Assembly (NCBI RefSeq): GCF_036320965.1
Contig: NC_092236.1
Location: forward strand, 10,621,518-10,685,517
Length of the DNA stretch: 64,000 bases
Direction of reading: 5' to 3'
DNA from: Panulirus ornatus
Lineage: Eukaryota > Arthropoda > Malacostraca > Decapoda > Palinuridae
The stretch's first letter is position 1. Each line of letters begins with the position of its first letter. Below, piece by piece: positions 1 through 12,819 of this stretch. The notes beneath the pieces were generated by a model. It made no database searches. It was not told where the DNA came from and was given only the letters and a program-made list of their open reading frames with translations. The position numbers and the translations under genes were made by a program.

Positions 1-360
1 CAGCTTTTGTAGTAGGAAATAGTCTTGAGACAGCTTCTTATAGTAGGAAATAGTCTTGAGACAGCTTCTTATAGTAGGAAATAGTCTTGAGACAGCTTCT
101 TATAGTAGGAAATAGTCTTGAGACAGCTTCTTATAGTAGGAAATAGTCTTGAGACAGCTTTTGTAGTAGGAAATAGTCTTGAGACACCTTCTTATAGTAG
201 GAAATAGTCTTGAGACAGCTTTTGTAGTAGGAAATAGTCTTGAGACAGCTTTTGTAGTAGGAAATAGTCTTGAGACAGCTTTTGTAGTAGGAAATAGTCT
301 TGAGACAGCTTTTGTAGTAGGAAATAGTCTTGAGACAGCTTTTGTAGTAGGGAATACTCA
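1..360. repeat. 30/31-bp minisatellite, about 12 units, cut by window edge
   Basis: Tandem units carry the core TAGTAGGAAATAGTCTTGAG. Two unit types alternate: a 30-bp type with CAGCTTTTG and a 31-bp type with CAGCTTCTTA. From the left the order is one 30-bp, four 31-bp, one 30-bp, one 31-bp, then a run of 30-bp units ending in a diverged copy. The array begins at or before base 1, so its full length is unknown. Reading frames through it (a Ser/Tyr/Leu-rich minus frame and a Gly/Asn/Ser-rich plus frame) are by-products of the repetition. Confidence 0.95.
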
Positions 361-783
361 GTAGACATCTTTTGTCATTAAGACTCGTGAAGCTGTTAAT
401 ATGAAACTCATTTCTTTTGACGAGCTGCTTTTTGTCATTCGTTAGAATACGACGTGGATCTGCACTTGTGATTGGAGGTAGTCCTATGTGAAATGAATGG
501 CGGTTTTGACAGTTACTGACTGGCAAGGAGGCACGCTGACGGTGTTAAGGACATCCCCAGGAGCCCATCAAGGACCTCCAGTGATACCAGAAGCATCAGT
601 TCGACCCTATCTGTTTTGCTGGTTATGATACGTGTTTATACCAGACGCGATGACGGACTCCCGTGGCATGAGGCGGAAGCCTTAAAGGGAGGCCGGTGGT
701 GACCGTTTAAGGACGTGGGATCATGGCTAGGGTCAGCAAGGGATTGATTCATGAGCGCCACACGTGCTACATAAGCGAACACC

Positions 784-786
<3 letters not shown>
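361..786. other. No recognisable feature
   Basis: Mixed-composition sequence of about 425 bp. I see no conserved reading frame, tandem unit or dispersed repeat here. Confidence 0.5.

Positions 787-866
<80 letters not shown>
787..866. repeat. (CT)n microsatellite
   Basis: An uninterrupted CT dinucleotide array of about 80 bp. Confidence 0.98.
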
Positions 867-869
<3 letters not shown>

Positions 870-956
870 GCACTTCGTCAGGACTGCTGATGAGTAGTGA
901 ATTTACCGAGGTAAAAGGTGGGTTACGAAGTACAAGATCTTAATACCGATCTACTG

Positions 957-962
<6 letters not shown>

Positions 963-1015
<53 letters not shown>
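963..1015. repeat. (TA)n microsatellite
   Basis: A perfect TA array that directly abuts the family B repeat on its right. Confidence 0.98.
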
Positions 1016-1017
<2 letters not shown>

Positions 1018-1160
1018 AGATGTATAGGTGTGTATATGTGCGTGTGTGGACGTGTATGTATATACATGTGTATGTGGGTGGGTTGGGCCATTCTTTCGTT
1101 TGTTTCCTTGCGCTACCTCGCTAACGCGGGAGACAGCGACAAAGTATAATAAATGAAAAA
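1016..1160 (-). repeat. Dispersed repeat family B, copy B1
   Basis: After the TA array comes a GTATATGTGCGTGTGTGGACG-like stretch, then GGGTTGGGCCATT, then the shared core CTACCTCGCTAACGCGGGA followed by GACAGCGACAAAG. The segment from TTGGGCCATT to GCGACAAAG recurs in reverse orientation at 41.48-41.57 kb, which makes it a dispersed repeat. The core also occurs in every family A copy. From memory, related sequence is common in lobster-type genomes; this is unverified. Strand is given relative to family A copy A1. Confidence 0.8.
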
Positions 1161-2123
1161 TAAGATATATATGCTGATCACTGAGGCTAGCTGACTCGAC
1201 TGTCGGACAGCATTGTCATATGTCAGCGTGTGGATGAACCAAGAACACCGTTGTTGTATTTCCTCCCCGTTAACAACTCTGTATCACGTGAAGTATTGAG
1301 ACGAAGTTGCCCCCTTACGTTGGTAACTAAATCCACCTTACACTCTCCTTCGCCTTTATGCAAAGAGGAAAAATTACTGGACGGGAAAGGCCGCCCATCT
1401 GGTCTCGCTGGGTACATCCGGAGACAACCGTTGTGATGAGGACGAGACACCGAGGCCTTGTCGTAATCCCAACACGGAAAACACGATCTACAGTGTATCT
1501 AAAAATGTGTTCATGCCTTGTGTGTGTGTTTTTTTCTCCAGTGCTTTAGCGTCTTTAAGTGCCCCATTTCAACAACCATAACTTGGGTTAGAAGTTATCT
1601 CGGTGAATGATATACATGCGAATATATTTTACTGTTCACAAGTTTGCTTATCTCATTCATGGACTCGATGGGAAACCCCCCCACGAGATATTCTAGGTAG
1701 AATCGATTACTGCAGCGTAGCCTTCCGATGTCTTAGGGTGGGATGCCTCGCAGAGAATCTAAATCCATTAATGATTCCACATTCATATTCCATCCTTTCT
1801 TAGACTCAATATACCATATACAAGGGCTAAACTTTGCGTTCCGTAGTAAAGTACGTAAAGTTAGCAGGCGCTGTGAGTACGGAGGCAGAGGGAGCAGAAG
1901 GACTGGGTGCGAGAGCGTGGAGGGCGTTGGAACCCGCTAAGTGAAGCTGTCAAGTGATTCACAATGGGAGTGGCTCCAGTTACACCCTCCCTTGGCTGGT
2001 GGTTCACCTTCAGGCGGTCGTGACTGACTCGGGTGTCGGAACTGATGTGAAACAGTTAAGCTCCTTCTGACCAGTGAGGCAGTCACTGTGAATATCATGA
2101 TGGAATTGTCATTATTACCATAT
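1161..2123. other. No recognisable feature
   Basis: About 960 bp with only short open frames (up to about 75 codons) and no recognised repeat or motif. Confidence 0.45.
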
Positions 2124-2253
2124 CATTATGCATGTTGTAGATAAGTATTAGGTGATTATTATACATGTTGTAGATAAGTATTGGGTGATTATTATACATG
2201 TTGTAGATAAGTATTGAATAATTATTATACGTTGTAGATGAGTACTGAGTACG
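2124..2253. repeat. 33-bp minisatellite, about four units
   Basis: The block CATGTTGTAGATAAGTATT begins at 2131, 2164 and 2197, with a degenerate fourth unit at about 2229. This gives a strict 33-bp period. A minus-strand Tyr/Asn/Ile-rich open frame across it is a consequence of the period being a multiple of three. Confidence 0.9.
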
Positions 2254-2698
2254 GTTTGAGAGCGTCTTGAGTAAAATGAAGTCGTCCTTGAAAAGCAAGA
2301 AATATAATTCATGTTATGAATATAGATGAATTGGTAGTTAGATAATCTATATTAACGCTGTGGCAGCACTGAAAATGGATTAATTTTCAGAACTATTATA
2401 GTCCTGAAGTGATCATAATGGAAGAAAATGAAACATTGAAAAGTTCGTCGGATAAATGTTTAATTACGCTCGAAAATATATAAAGAACTTACGGGGATAA
2501 AGAATGACACTTAAAGTTCTGAACTTTTTTTTTCCAACCTAAGGAGAGTTTTCTGATTTCCCAATTTATCTAACTGTATAAAAATAAAGTTTTATGAGCT
2601 CAAATTACATTACTACTCACCAGCGTCATTGTATAGTTTATTGCTTGCTTTGATGATTTATATCATATATATTATATGACATCATATATATATATATA
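2254..2698. other. AT-rich stretch, nothing recognised
   Basis: AT-rich sequence with homopolymer T and A runs. It ends in an imperfect ATATAT/ATCATATA segment next to the family C copy. Confidence 0.45.
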
Positions 2699-2799
2699 TT
2701 GGAAAGGATCACAGTTTTGTGCCTCCCCTGATGATGTGATTATTACACGAAAGTGCACTTGGGAACTTATCGTGTTTCATTTTCCCCGTGGACTCATAG

Positions 2800-2801
<2 letters not shown>
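2699..2801 (-). repeat. Dispersed repeat family C, copy C1
   Basis: The reverse complement shares about 70 bp with 18.53-18.60 kb. Shared blocks include AAGTTCCCAAGTGCACTTTC and CACATCATCAGGGGAG. The copy runs straight into the TA array at 2802. Read on the plus strand the segment is open and gives a Cys/Pro/Asp-containing peptide with ITRKCTWEL, which might be a relic of transposon coding sequence. I cannot assign it to a family. Confidence 0.8.

Positions 2802-2874
<73 letters not shown>
2802..2874. repeat. (AT)n microsatellite
   Basis: A perfect AT array that abuts family C copy C1. Confidence 0.98.
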
Positions 2875-3728
<854 letters not shown>

Positions 3729-3809
3729 AACCATTGGAGAAATGAAAGTGTGGCTACCAGATCTTTCGTTCGTGACATCTTCAGGCAAAATGACACAAAG
3801 GTAAGGTAA

Positions 3810-4085
3810 CAAGTGATGAATACGTACGGGAAAAACTCAGGCCAGTGTGGGGTTGATTAAGCAAAACTGACAAGCCAGGTCATAACAGTTCAGCTGGGCA
3901 GAGACCTTTCACATGCCAGGTTTCTGCCCAGCTGTGAACTGGTGTGACCTGACGTGTCGATCAGATATATCCTTAAGGAATCCTGCACACTCGATCGTTA
4001 CGACCTGGCTTATCAGTTTTGCTTAATTAACCCCACACTGACCTGAGTTTCTCCTGTATGTATATATACATTACTTATTAACTTG
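3810..4085. mobile_element. Nested foldback element
   Basis: The left arm (3810-3881) and right arm (4002-4085) are inverted repeats with only scattered mismatches over about 60 bp. Each carries CAGTGTGGGGTT(G/A)ATTAAGC in matching positions on opposite strands. Inside is a second hairpin, 3888-3910 against 3919-3943, built on AGCTGGGCAGA / TCTGCCCAGCT. No coding capacity is visible. It resembles a non-autonomous foldback or MITE-type element, which is an inference. The ends may extend a few bases into the flanking TA-rich sequence. Confidence 0.8.
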
Positions 4086-5019
4086 TATATAGTGTATTTC
4101 GTAGCCTTCTCGCTAGCCCAGAACCTTACTCAGGAACACCGAGCGTGGAGACTCCCCTCATTTACGGGGTCTTATTAGTAGCGACACCTCGGCCTCGCTG
4201 ACCTTACTCGCCAGCTACGGTCCATCATCATTACTCACACACTCACTCGCCCCTGACCGCGCCACCTCATCCCACCTGTGTCAAGTCGACGAGCAAACCA
4301 TCCTAGACTCGATTCCATACGACGTTCCTCTCAGTATTCAGACATACCTTGGCACGACCGCCCGACACTTTTACAAGTTGACATCGAGAGAACATGACAG
4401 CTCCACACGCCCGCCCGCAAGCTGAGGTACACATATTACTGGTGTGTTTCCGACGCTCGTTGATCCACTAGTTTATTTGCTTCGTCTCGGTCGTCATCCA
4501 GTGACTCACGCTGTCCTGTCGCGGAGTTTGCGAAGTGATCATCGAATAATGATCAAGTATTCAAGGACTAAAACCATCTTTTTTACATTCATTAGCGAGT
4601 TATCCCTAAAATGGACAATGCTAAGGACTTGATAAGCCATGAATGATAAGTTTCCATTTACAGTAATAGTAATAGTTTACACATTTCATAAACAATACAA
4701 TCTATTCTTTTTCTTCCGAGACAGACAAAGAGTCGTACGTGAGAGATCATGACCCACCATACGGGGTACCATTACGTGTGCAGCAGACGGGCCAGACATG
4801 CCAAGCCTTTCGCCCACCACGTACGTTGTCCATCACAACTCAAAAGATTTTTCTTTGGTGGCTGGGTAATTTAAGGGGAAATGGACGCACAGAGGAGGGA
4901 GAGTGGCGAAACAAGAGATAAAGTGGTGTACGGGTGTACATATGGTGTGGGTTTACTGAATTGTTCGTGGTTTGCTGGATATGTGTTTTAGGTGCCGTAT
5001 TTATATACCACACGGCAGG

Positions 5020-5020
<1 letters not shown>
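4086..5020. other. No recognisable feature
   Basis: About 930 bp of unique-looking sequence. Frames of up to 62 codons show no known motif. Confidence 0.45.

Positions 5021-5060
<40 letters not shown>
5021..5060. repeat. (TG)n microsatellite
   Basis: A perfect TG array of 40 bp. Confidence 0.97.
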
Positions 5061-5064
<4 letters not shown>

Positions 5065-5569
5065 AGTGAGTAAGTGTGCGAGTGTGTGTTTAGTGATGTT
5101 TTTTGTTGGTTTAGAAAGGCAGTTAGCTACGCTAGACCAAGAGATGTTCGTCGTGTATACTGATAGATGACTGGGAGCTTCTCTCTCAAGGATTTAAGCC
5201 TCTTCGGGAACCAAGTGTGTTGCTTGGTGGTGGTGGTGGTGGTGTCGGCGGTCTTGTATGTGTCTATAGTTTGCGTCTCCATTGTCTTCTTGCTTTTGTT
5301 GTATGTATGTATTGTTTGGACTGCTTCTTGTACCCCTATACCAGTTGGTTTTATCGGAAATCGTTGATGGTGGTCTTCGCTAGTTTCGATAAAGTTTTTT
5401 TCTTTTTTTTCACAGTGATGGCGCGTCATACAACCTAGATTTGTTCCCTCTGAGGCCTTATCATGCGTGAGTTGAGAGACGAAAGGTGCAGGTGCTAGGG
5501 AGGTGGTCAGTATAGGAAGGACCATAGCCCTTACAAAGATGCAGTTCTTGCCTGTCGGAGGTGGCATAA
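5061..5569. other. Mostly unique sequence with a short GGT run
   Basis: Contains (GGT)n at 5223-5243 and a T-rich run near 5395. A 187-codon minus-strand frame (5690 to 5127) crosses it, but has low-complexity Thr and Lys stretches and no recognised domain. Confidence 0.4.
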
Positions 5570-5851
5570 CAGTCTCAGTCGGCCGTAGTTCCAGAGACAA
5601 TTGTGCAACGCTTTGTACCTCAGCAACACTCACTGCCGAAGTACCCTCCACCTGCCACACACGACCCAGCCAATACCATAATTGCCACACAGCTTACCCC
5701 GTTACCGCATACGCATCCACCATCACGCAGACAACCACACTCCCTCGGTATACCGCCATTCCCCGAACCCTTTCCCTCACATACAGTCATGAGCAATCAC
5801 CCAGCCATCCCAGACGAGCGCTTGACCCGGGACTTCACAGGACACACAGTG
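5570..5851 (+). CDS. Candidate coding exon, Pro/His-rich, unknown product
   Basis: The frame is open for 94 codons from just after a TAA at 5567 up to a consensus splice donor GTG|GTAAGT at 5851/5852, in phase 0. The predicted peptide is rich in Pro, His and Ser and includes PQQHSLPKYPPPATHD and, near the end, PDERLTRDFTGHTV. I do not recognise the protein. The acceptor is unclear: CATAACAG at 5565-5572 lacks a strong pyrimidine tract. A longer minus-strand frame overlaps it, so strand and reality are both uncertain. Confidence 0.3.
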
Positions 5852-5857
5852 GTAAGT

Positions 5858-6676
5858 GGCTCCTTCACCCTGGGTGCGGCTGAGGTCAGAGGTGACGTGC
5901 TTCTGTGGTGTTCCTGCCAGGTAATGTGGTTAGGTCGTGACCATAACGTGTGTACACGTCCCTCAGACTGAGAGATGTACCAGATATGCAGATGAGTCTC
6001 GGGTATTGTTTTGGGTTTTTCTGTGGCAAAAAGCTTGGCGTATACTTCTTATGATTATAGTGAGGGGAAAAAAAAAGATATATGTAAATTAAATGTATGT
6101 ACATACCTGGCAGTTGTTTCTTTGTAACTTTGTAACTTATAGTATTTTTAGTGACTTCACGATGGTTAAGATCATCAAAGTTGTTTGAAGGTGTATAGTT
6201 TAGTAATCTCTTTTTAAAGTCTCTCCTTCTTCACGTATTTCTTAATACGCCTGTCATTATCACGCTGATTCCTCCCTTAATTTCGTCCTCTGCAAGTGAC
6301 TCGTCTGGTTGGCCCGCATGTTAGCTGTGCAGGAGGCGAGCCTACGGGTGGGCGTCAGTCACACCAGGCGCTTGACTAGCTGCCCAGGAGCTTCCCGGGC
6401 TAATACTATTAATCCTTTGATCACCTATCCTCTACTGATATACTACGGATAATCACTCGTAGATATAGCCACATGTTGTATCCTCAGACATGCAATGTAA
6501 CATGAATATTCTCAAAGTTGTGAGTTACGCTTGAATATTCTCACACGCACAGAGTTACTTGTTTGAACATTCACCGTTATACATATGTTAAATGTCCTCA
6601 TAAATACACGCGTAATTGTACCCATGTATGCATAGCGACTTGCAGAGGTGTTAATGTATGCATGGTAAGTTCTCTC
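5858..6676. other. No recognisable feature
   Basis: AT-rich, with loosely repeated GAATATTCTCA words near 6500-6545 and an A-run near 6068. No gene or dispersed repeat recognised. Confidence 0.45.
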
Positions 6677-6755
6677 ATAAGCAGTTACACTGGTACACGT
6701 AGACATAAGCAGTTACACTGGTACACGTAGACATAAACTGCTACACGTAAAGGTA
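6677..6755. repeat. 28-bp tandem repeat, about 2.8 units
   Basis: The unit, with CAGTTACACTGGTACACGTA at its centre, starts at 6677 and 6705, and a partial diverged unit starts at 6733. Confidence 0.9.
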
Positions 6756-6854
6756 CTCGTTTATGTGCAGCTTTTGCCTCTTGGATGTTTACCATGTAGA
6801 TTGAGCAACATATTTATAGTTACATACTCATTTGCAGACTCATTTACATCGGCG

Positions 6855-6855
<1 letters not shown>

Positions 6856-6909
<54 letters not shown>
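6856..6909. repeat. (AC)n microsatellite
   Basis: A perfect AC array. Confidence 0.97.
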
Positions 6910-6911
<2 letters not shown>

Positions 6912-7215
6912 TGGGGCCCTTACGAGTGTAGACCCCTTTCACCGTAGGCATGAATACATGATCACAAATTACATGCTTGCGTGTATACGGTTCGCTTGGA
7001 TGGGCTTCCCAGTAGTAAGTCTGCCCGCGTCCCTTGGCGTCCCATTGGTGTATGACCTTTTCATGATAGCTGAGAGGAGGAGAAGGAGAAGATGCCCGCA
7101 AAAAAAAAAGACCTCCTACCATTAACATACAATGGCAACTTTAAACGCGCCGAAGCATAAATTCCAGGGGGTCAGGGGCACCCCTTCCCTGAGAACTTTT
7201 TTTTTGAGGGAGTGT

Positions 7216-7223
7216 TACACACA

Positions 7224-7291
<68 letters not shown>
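7216..7291. repeat. (AC)n microsatellite
   Basis: An AC array with one AAAC interruption near its left end. Confidence 0.97.
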
Positions 7292-7293
<2 letters not shown>

Positions 7294-8008
7294 GCATTAC
7301 ATCTTAAAGGCTGTTACTCACGTGTAGAGTCTCTCGCCCCATATCTCTGCACATGGCTGGCTACACTGGCCGTTTGCGGTGAGAGATACAGACTCTGTGT
7401 GTGTGTGTGTGTGAATGTATAAAGGTTGCAAAAGATCGACTGCTAGCAATATACACAGTTGAAGGATGCATTGACGAAGGTATTATACATCTAGTACCTT
7501 TGAAGAAATGTGTTTAACCGCGAGATGTTGGTGGTGCTGCAGGAAGCAGTTGGCTGTTACTCTCGCCCTGAGTTTTAGATGTGGTGGAATACGTATCTCC
7601 TTCATGAAAGGTGTTTGACATAACGTTGGTGAGATCTACGTGCATGTCTCCCAGTAGGCAGACGGATGGAATTCGTGGGTCGTCCACCCTCGTTGCTGTG
7701 AGGGTAGAGAACCCGGCAATTTTAAGTGGAGGGAACGAAGGATTTCTAAGCGGCGGTCTTAGCCTGTTCCACACTAAGCGAAACACTTGTTGTGTCTGTC
7801 TCTCCTGTTATAGTTGTTCTGACGGCTGCGTGGTGTCTACCCCGAGGCCTCTACACTGTCAGAGTCTTTCAGTCGGTCCTCACTGGCGTCTCCGGAAGCC
7901 AACAGTCTCATGTTTAGATAGTTTCGTCGTAAATGCGAGTGTGTGTCAGCCTTTTGGAGACGGTGAAGCGGGAACTGAAATAAATGTTTCTTCTCTCTTG
8001 CTCTGCAG
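7292..8008. other. No recognised feature before a candidate acceptor
   Basis: Contains a short GT run at 7398-7412 and a 151-codon plus frame (7611-8066) with no recognisable domain. It ends in a good polypyrimidine tract and CAG at 8003-8008. Confidence 0.35.
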
Positions 8009-8053
8009 AAGTTCCCTGAGGATGGCAAAACGAGTGAACAACATAACGAGTGA
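8009..8053 (+). CDS. Possible terminal exon fragment
   Basis: A strong acceptor context, TCTCTCTTGCTCTGCAG, precedes a 14-codon frame reading KFPEDGKTSEQHNE and ending in TGA. The frame is too short to identify and no AATAAA follows closely, so this may be chance. Confidence 0.15.
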   Translation, partial: KFPEDGKTSEQHNE

Positions 8054-8352
8054 TGTTCCTCGTTAGTTGCGGATGGCCAGAAAACGATGGATATCACCAG
8101 CTGGGGTTAGTGATGTTATTTTTAGTATATTTTTTTGTGATAAGTAATACTAACAGAAGCCTTTGGCCGAGCTGCTGCTGAAGGTTGTAGGTGATGGTTG
8201 AACCACTGCGTCCTCGCCTCATGATTCTTTGATCATTGATTCGGGTCCAGTTCTTGGCTGGATCATGTGGGGACCACAATCAATTTTCTTATCATTGCTG
8301 AACCATTTTTCAATGTCAATGAAATTTGGGACACAGATGTCTTCCTACATGA

Positions 8353-8391
8353 CCTACATGTGTCGATAGATTTGTATCGACCATTTGTAGG
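8353..8391. other. Short stem-loop
   Basis: CCTACATGTGTCGATA pairs with TATCGACCATTTGTAGG across a 6-nt loop, with one or two bulges. It is isolated, with no terminator or gene context. Confidence 0.55.
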
Positions 8392-8393
8392 CT

Positions 8394-8979
8394 GAAGAGA
8401 TAAAAAGTCACCGAAAGTAATCATTTTTTTTCATATGATATTCCATTGTTTCAATCTGTGATGAAATTCATTCCGTAACTCTTGCAAGCTCACATTGATT
8501 TTGATCGAGTCTTGCCGCGGAAGATATTTAGGGAGACATTGCATTCGTTCGTCAGCATTTGCCTTTCTGGTTGTGATATTTGTTTACTTCGTCTATTTGT
8601 GTTCCTGAGTGTTACATACGAGGGCTGTCCTCTTCCCCTGCTTACCAGCCGTGACTGTGTTCCAAAGCCTGTCACTTGCTTGGCTTACGCTTCCATTCTC
8701 TGTTATTGTTGTTTTTCTTAGAGCAGACGTGAAAGGTCATACCATTTTTTAGGACAAAAGAAGTAGTAACTTTCAACTGATCCGTTGCTCATCGCTATAC
8801 AGAGCTGTTATAAACCACCTTGCGTTCCGCATTGGTCACACTCACTATCGCTGATTACGTTACCAATTAGTTGGCACTGAGCAACAATTATGAGACGTAA
8901 TTCTTCGCTAGCGTGGATCTTACGAACGTGATTATATTCTATATAATCTTAAGATATTAATGTGCTGACCTCGGGGCTC
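8394..8979. other. No recognisable feature
   Basis: Unique-looking sequence with frames of up to 79 codons and no known motif. Confidence 0.4.
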
Positions 8980-9003
8980 TTGTGTGTGTGTGTGTGTGTG
9001 TGT
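8980..9003. repeat. (TG)n microsatellite
   Basis: A short perfect TG array directly before a GC-rich patch. Confidence 0.95.
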
Positions 9004-9150
9004 AGGCGCGCCTGACGTGCACGGCCGACCTACCGTGGCCGCCGTCTTGGACACGCACACTGGACGCCTCTCTGTTCTGCCGTGAAGTGAGACCCTGGAC
9101 CCGCTGCTGTGGGAAGGTGGTTGCTCCGCCGGGGCCATACTGCGATGAGG
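9004..9150. other. Local GC-rich, CpG-rich patch, possible exon
   Basis: About 145 bp is far richer in G+C and CpG than its AT-rich surroundings. Both strands are open. The minus frame reads through VSLHGRTERRPVCVSKTAAT between an acceptor-like CCTTCCCACAG and a donor-like CACG|GTAGGT. The plus frame reads from TAG|GCGCGCC for about 55 codons. It could be an exon on either strand or a CpG-rich regulatory patch. Confidence 0.25.
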
Positions 9151-9354
9151 GCTTTGGGTTAAGGGCTTAATCCTGAGGGGGATGCTGGCTGTGAGGCATC
9201 ATGGCTGAACCCGTGAATAAGATGATTCCTCCCCTTATTAAGCCACTGACCGGCTGTGATCAGGACCACCTAACAGGCAAGAATGAGATCAGTAATTATA
9301 AGTGGAAAAGGATCCTACGACACAGCTGCTGATCTCTACCCAAGCGATACTTAC

Positions 9355-9557
9355 CCACAGCAGAGCCCACCTGGCTCCTCCTCACCAGAGCTGATAAACC
9401 TTAGAGGTGGAGGAAAACTTGGCGTCGTAAAGATGCAGTCACTTGCACTGGCTTGAACAACTCTGTCGTTATGCGACTGTATGAAAGCATTACCAAGAAT
9501 TCTACCTGACGCATGGCTTGTATGAGTATTGTTCCACGTACCTGACCAGGACGGAAG
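9355..9557 (-). CDS. Candidate coding exon, unknown product
   Basis: On the minus strand the frame is open for about 68 codons, from after a TAA at 9560-9558 to a near-ideal splice donor CTGTGG|GTAAGT (exon ends at 9355). The C-terminal part reads PSFPPPLRFISSGEEEPGG. Several possible acceptors lie inside the open stretch, for example GCTTTCATACAG. No family is recognised and there is no ATG-led frame, so an internal exon is the only plausible gene reading. Confidence 0.28.
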
Positions 9558-9689
9558 TTATTGATTTATGATAGTTTCACATCTTTGAGTCGATAAACGA
9601 CTCGCATAGAAATTGAATACAAATTTACAAAATTTTCCTAATTTGTTGTTATCTTTTAATGTGGTGTTTGTGACGTTGTGTGTGTTGTG

Positions 9690-10620
<931 letters not shown>

Positions 10621-11165
10621 TCCATAATGACCTGAGAGAGAGAATAATAGATGACGAAAGTGATAGACTGAGATTGGAGTGATTAGGATGATGAAGATGT
10701 ATTTGATTATTTAACTAGGGACATGAATAACAATCGGATGGGTTGATGACGGAATGGTGACGAATGGATGATGATAGTGAGGAAGTTCTGAGTGTTTAGG
10801 GGGAGTCGTGATGGAAGATGAATAATTGGATGGGTTGGGAAGAGTTTGAGCCGAATGACGGGGAGGTAGTAATGAATGACTAGGTTGGAGGGGAAGTACT
10901 ATATGCATGGGGCTGTAGGGAGGAAGTGATGAATAAATTAGGTAGTAGGATAAGGTTAATCAGTGACCAGCGTTATAGGGAGGAATCAGATGACAGACCT
11001 CGGCGGGAAGTAAGGAGTAAATTGATGGGAGTGAGATGATGAATAGCCAGGATGGTGAAGATAGACGGATAACTTATATAGAGTTAAAAGGAGGCATACT
11101 GAATCACCAGATATGGAGAAGGGAAGATGTTCGGTATGATGGTGAGGAAGTTCTAAGAAATGAAT
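10621..11165. repeat. Purine-rich tract with decayed short repeats
   Basis: The plus strand is strongly enriched in G, A and T, with recurrent GATGATGA, GAATGATG and GGAGG words. A longer word, GTGAGGAAGTTCT, occurs at about 10778 and 11142. This fits an old, degraded minisatellite. No clean period can be read. Confidence 0.4.
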
Positions 11166-12819
11166 GATGTTTGGTATGTTTTGTATTTAGCCAGATGCCA
11201 GTCACATGATCCGTTGTGAGGCTGAAGATCAAGATAGTTTCTGAAGAAGAATTTCGTTGGAACTTTGAAATCTTGGCTTCATTCATCGAGAGTGGAAAGC
11301 TGGAAGCAGCGGGCTCATGAGGCGTGTAAGCAGTAGGCGGGAGAGGCAGAGGGTCGCAGTGTTGAGTGATGTCACTTGTGGCAGATAGGCTTAGGGGAAG
11401 GTAGGTTACCTAAATGAGTGTCCCTGCCGACAGAGTCTACGCTGGTCACTCTCGCGGAACAGACCTGTAGAGGGCGCCAACAAGGTAACGATTTCATGGT
11501 TGCGCTGCTTTGTCAGACCTACGTAGACCTACATCAGACGTAGCTTTATAAGGCCTACATGTGTTTGGTTCTATATCTCGAGGTCCACTGGATGGAGAGT
11601 AACACTGAGGTCTACGTAGTGCTTGATGGGATCTGAATAGTGTGTATATTGACGAGGTCTTCTTTGTAGGTCGACAGGCAGTCTTTGGTTTGATGAAGCT
11701 TCCAGTGTACGTACATGGTGAAGCTATCATGCTTGAAGTCTACGAGACGCATGATGCATGCTGGTCTCAAGCATCAGCTGGAAAGTACTGCAAGGGATTC
11801 ATTTTGTACAAGAGATAAGTCTGGCATGAGACAAGTCAACATATTTCGAGTGTTTGGTCCCTTTACCCTTCTTCCTCCATCACTTCTCTTCGTTTAGTCG
11901 CTTTCCAACCGAATTCTGACGCAACAGACCACTAGGGCTATTTGTGATAATGGAAAGGAACAGAAATTTATGGATTGCTTTGGTCGGAGTAAAAAGACAC
12001 AGATTTCTTAAGAGGAAGATCTGTATTTAAAGTTATACTTCAGCTAGAGAGGTGCAAATAATGCCAGTCGTGGATTTGAAGCGAAATGTTTATCGTCTGT
12101 GTATAAACGTATGTATGGATATGCTTTCAACAACTTTAATTGATAAATTATTCCATGATTTAGCAGAGTTGTTGAAGACAAAGTTCTTGGCCTCGTTCGA
12201 GGCAAAACATTTGCCCACAAGTTTATTAAAGTCTTGTATCTTCTCCCTCCATCACCTGTCTTCGTTTTTAACATTCAAACTCGATCCATCTGTCTTCACC
12301 CTCTTCGCACTAACTCATCCTCTTCTGTCCCCCTATCCTCCCTGTCGCTTTCTTCAGGTCATCTCACACCCATTCCATTGTGTGGTTTACAGCATGTCTT
12401 TGTCACGCAGTGATGAAAGCAGAGGAACTTTCTGGATATAGGGAAATATAAACAGTGGACTGTTCTATTACACGAATTGTTTTCTTTACCGAGAAATCCA
12501 AAGGAAAATGTTAATCTCACGTGGTGAAATTAATTGTAAGTAAAGTGATTTTTGAAATGGATGAGATATCAGTTGCAAGAAAGTTGCGGTGAAGAGAAAT
12601 GTATTTGTTGTCGAGCGAAAGATTGCTTACAGTTTACCGCTACTCGTGAATTACGCTCGATCAGAAGACTCGAAAGAAAGTGTAGTTTAGAAAGACAAAC
12701 GGCGAAATGGGTACACGAGGGAAGTAGCAAGGCATCAAAGAGCAGCACAAGTGGACATCCATGTAAACTAGTCTCAGATGAAACGGCACTAGCATGTTTC
12801 AATGGGGTGTTGTAATCCA

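Noticed and set aside
1..360. CRISPR array
   Set aside because: Units are contiguous with no unique spacers, and this is eukaryotic DNA. The same applies to the 33-, 34- and 39-bp arrays.
5127..5690. 187-codon minus-strand frame
   Set aside because: It has low-complexity Thr/Lys stretches and no recognised domain, and overlaps a plus-strand stretch that ends at a consensus splice donor. It is more likely a shadow or chance frame.
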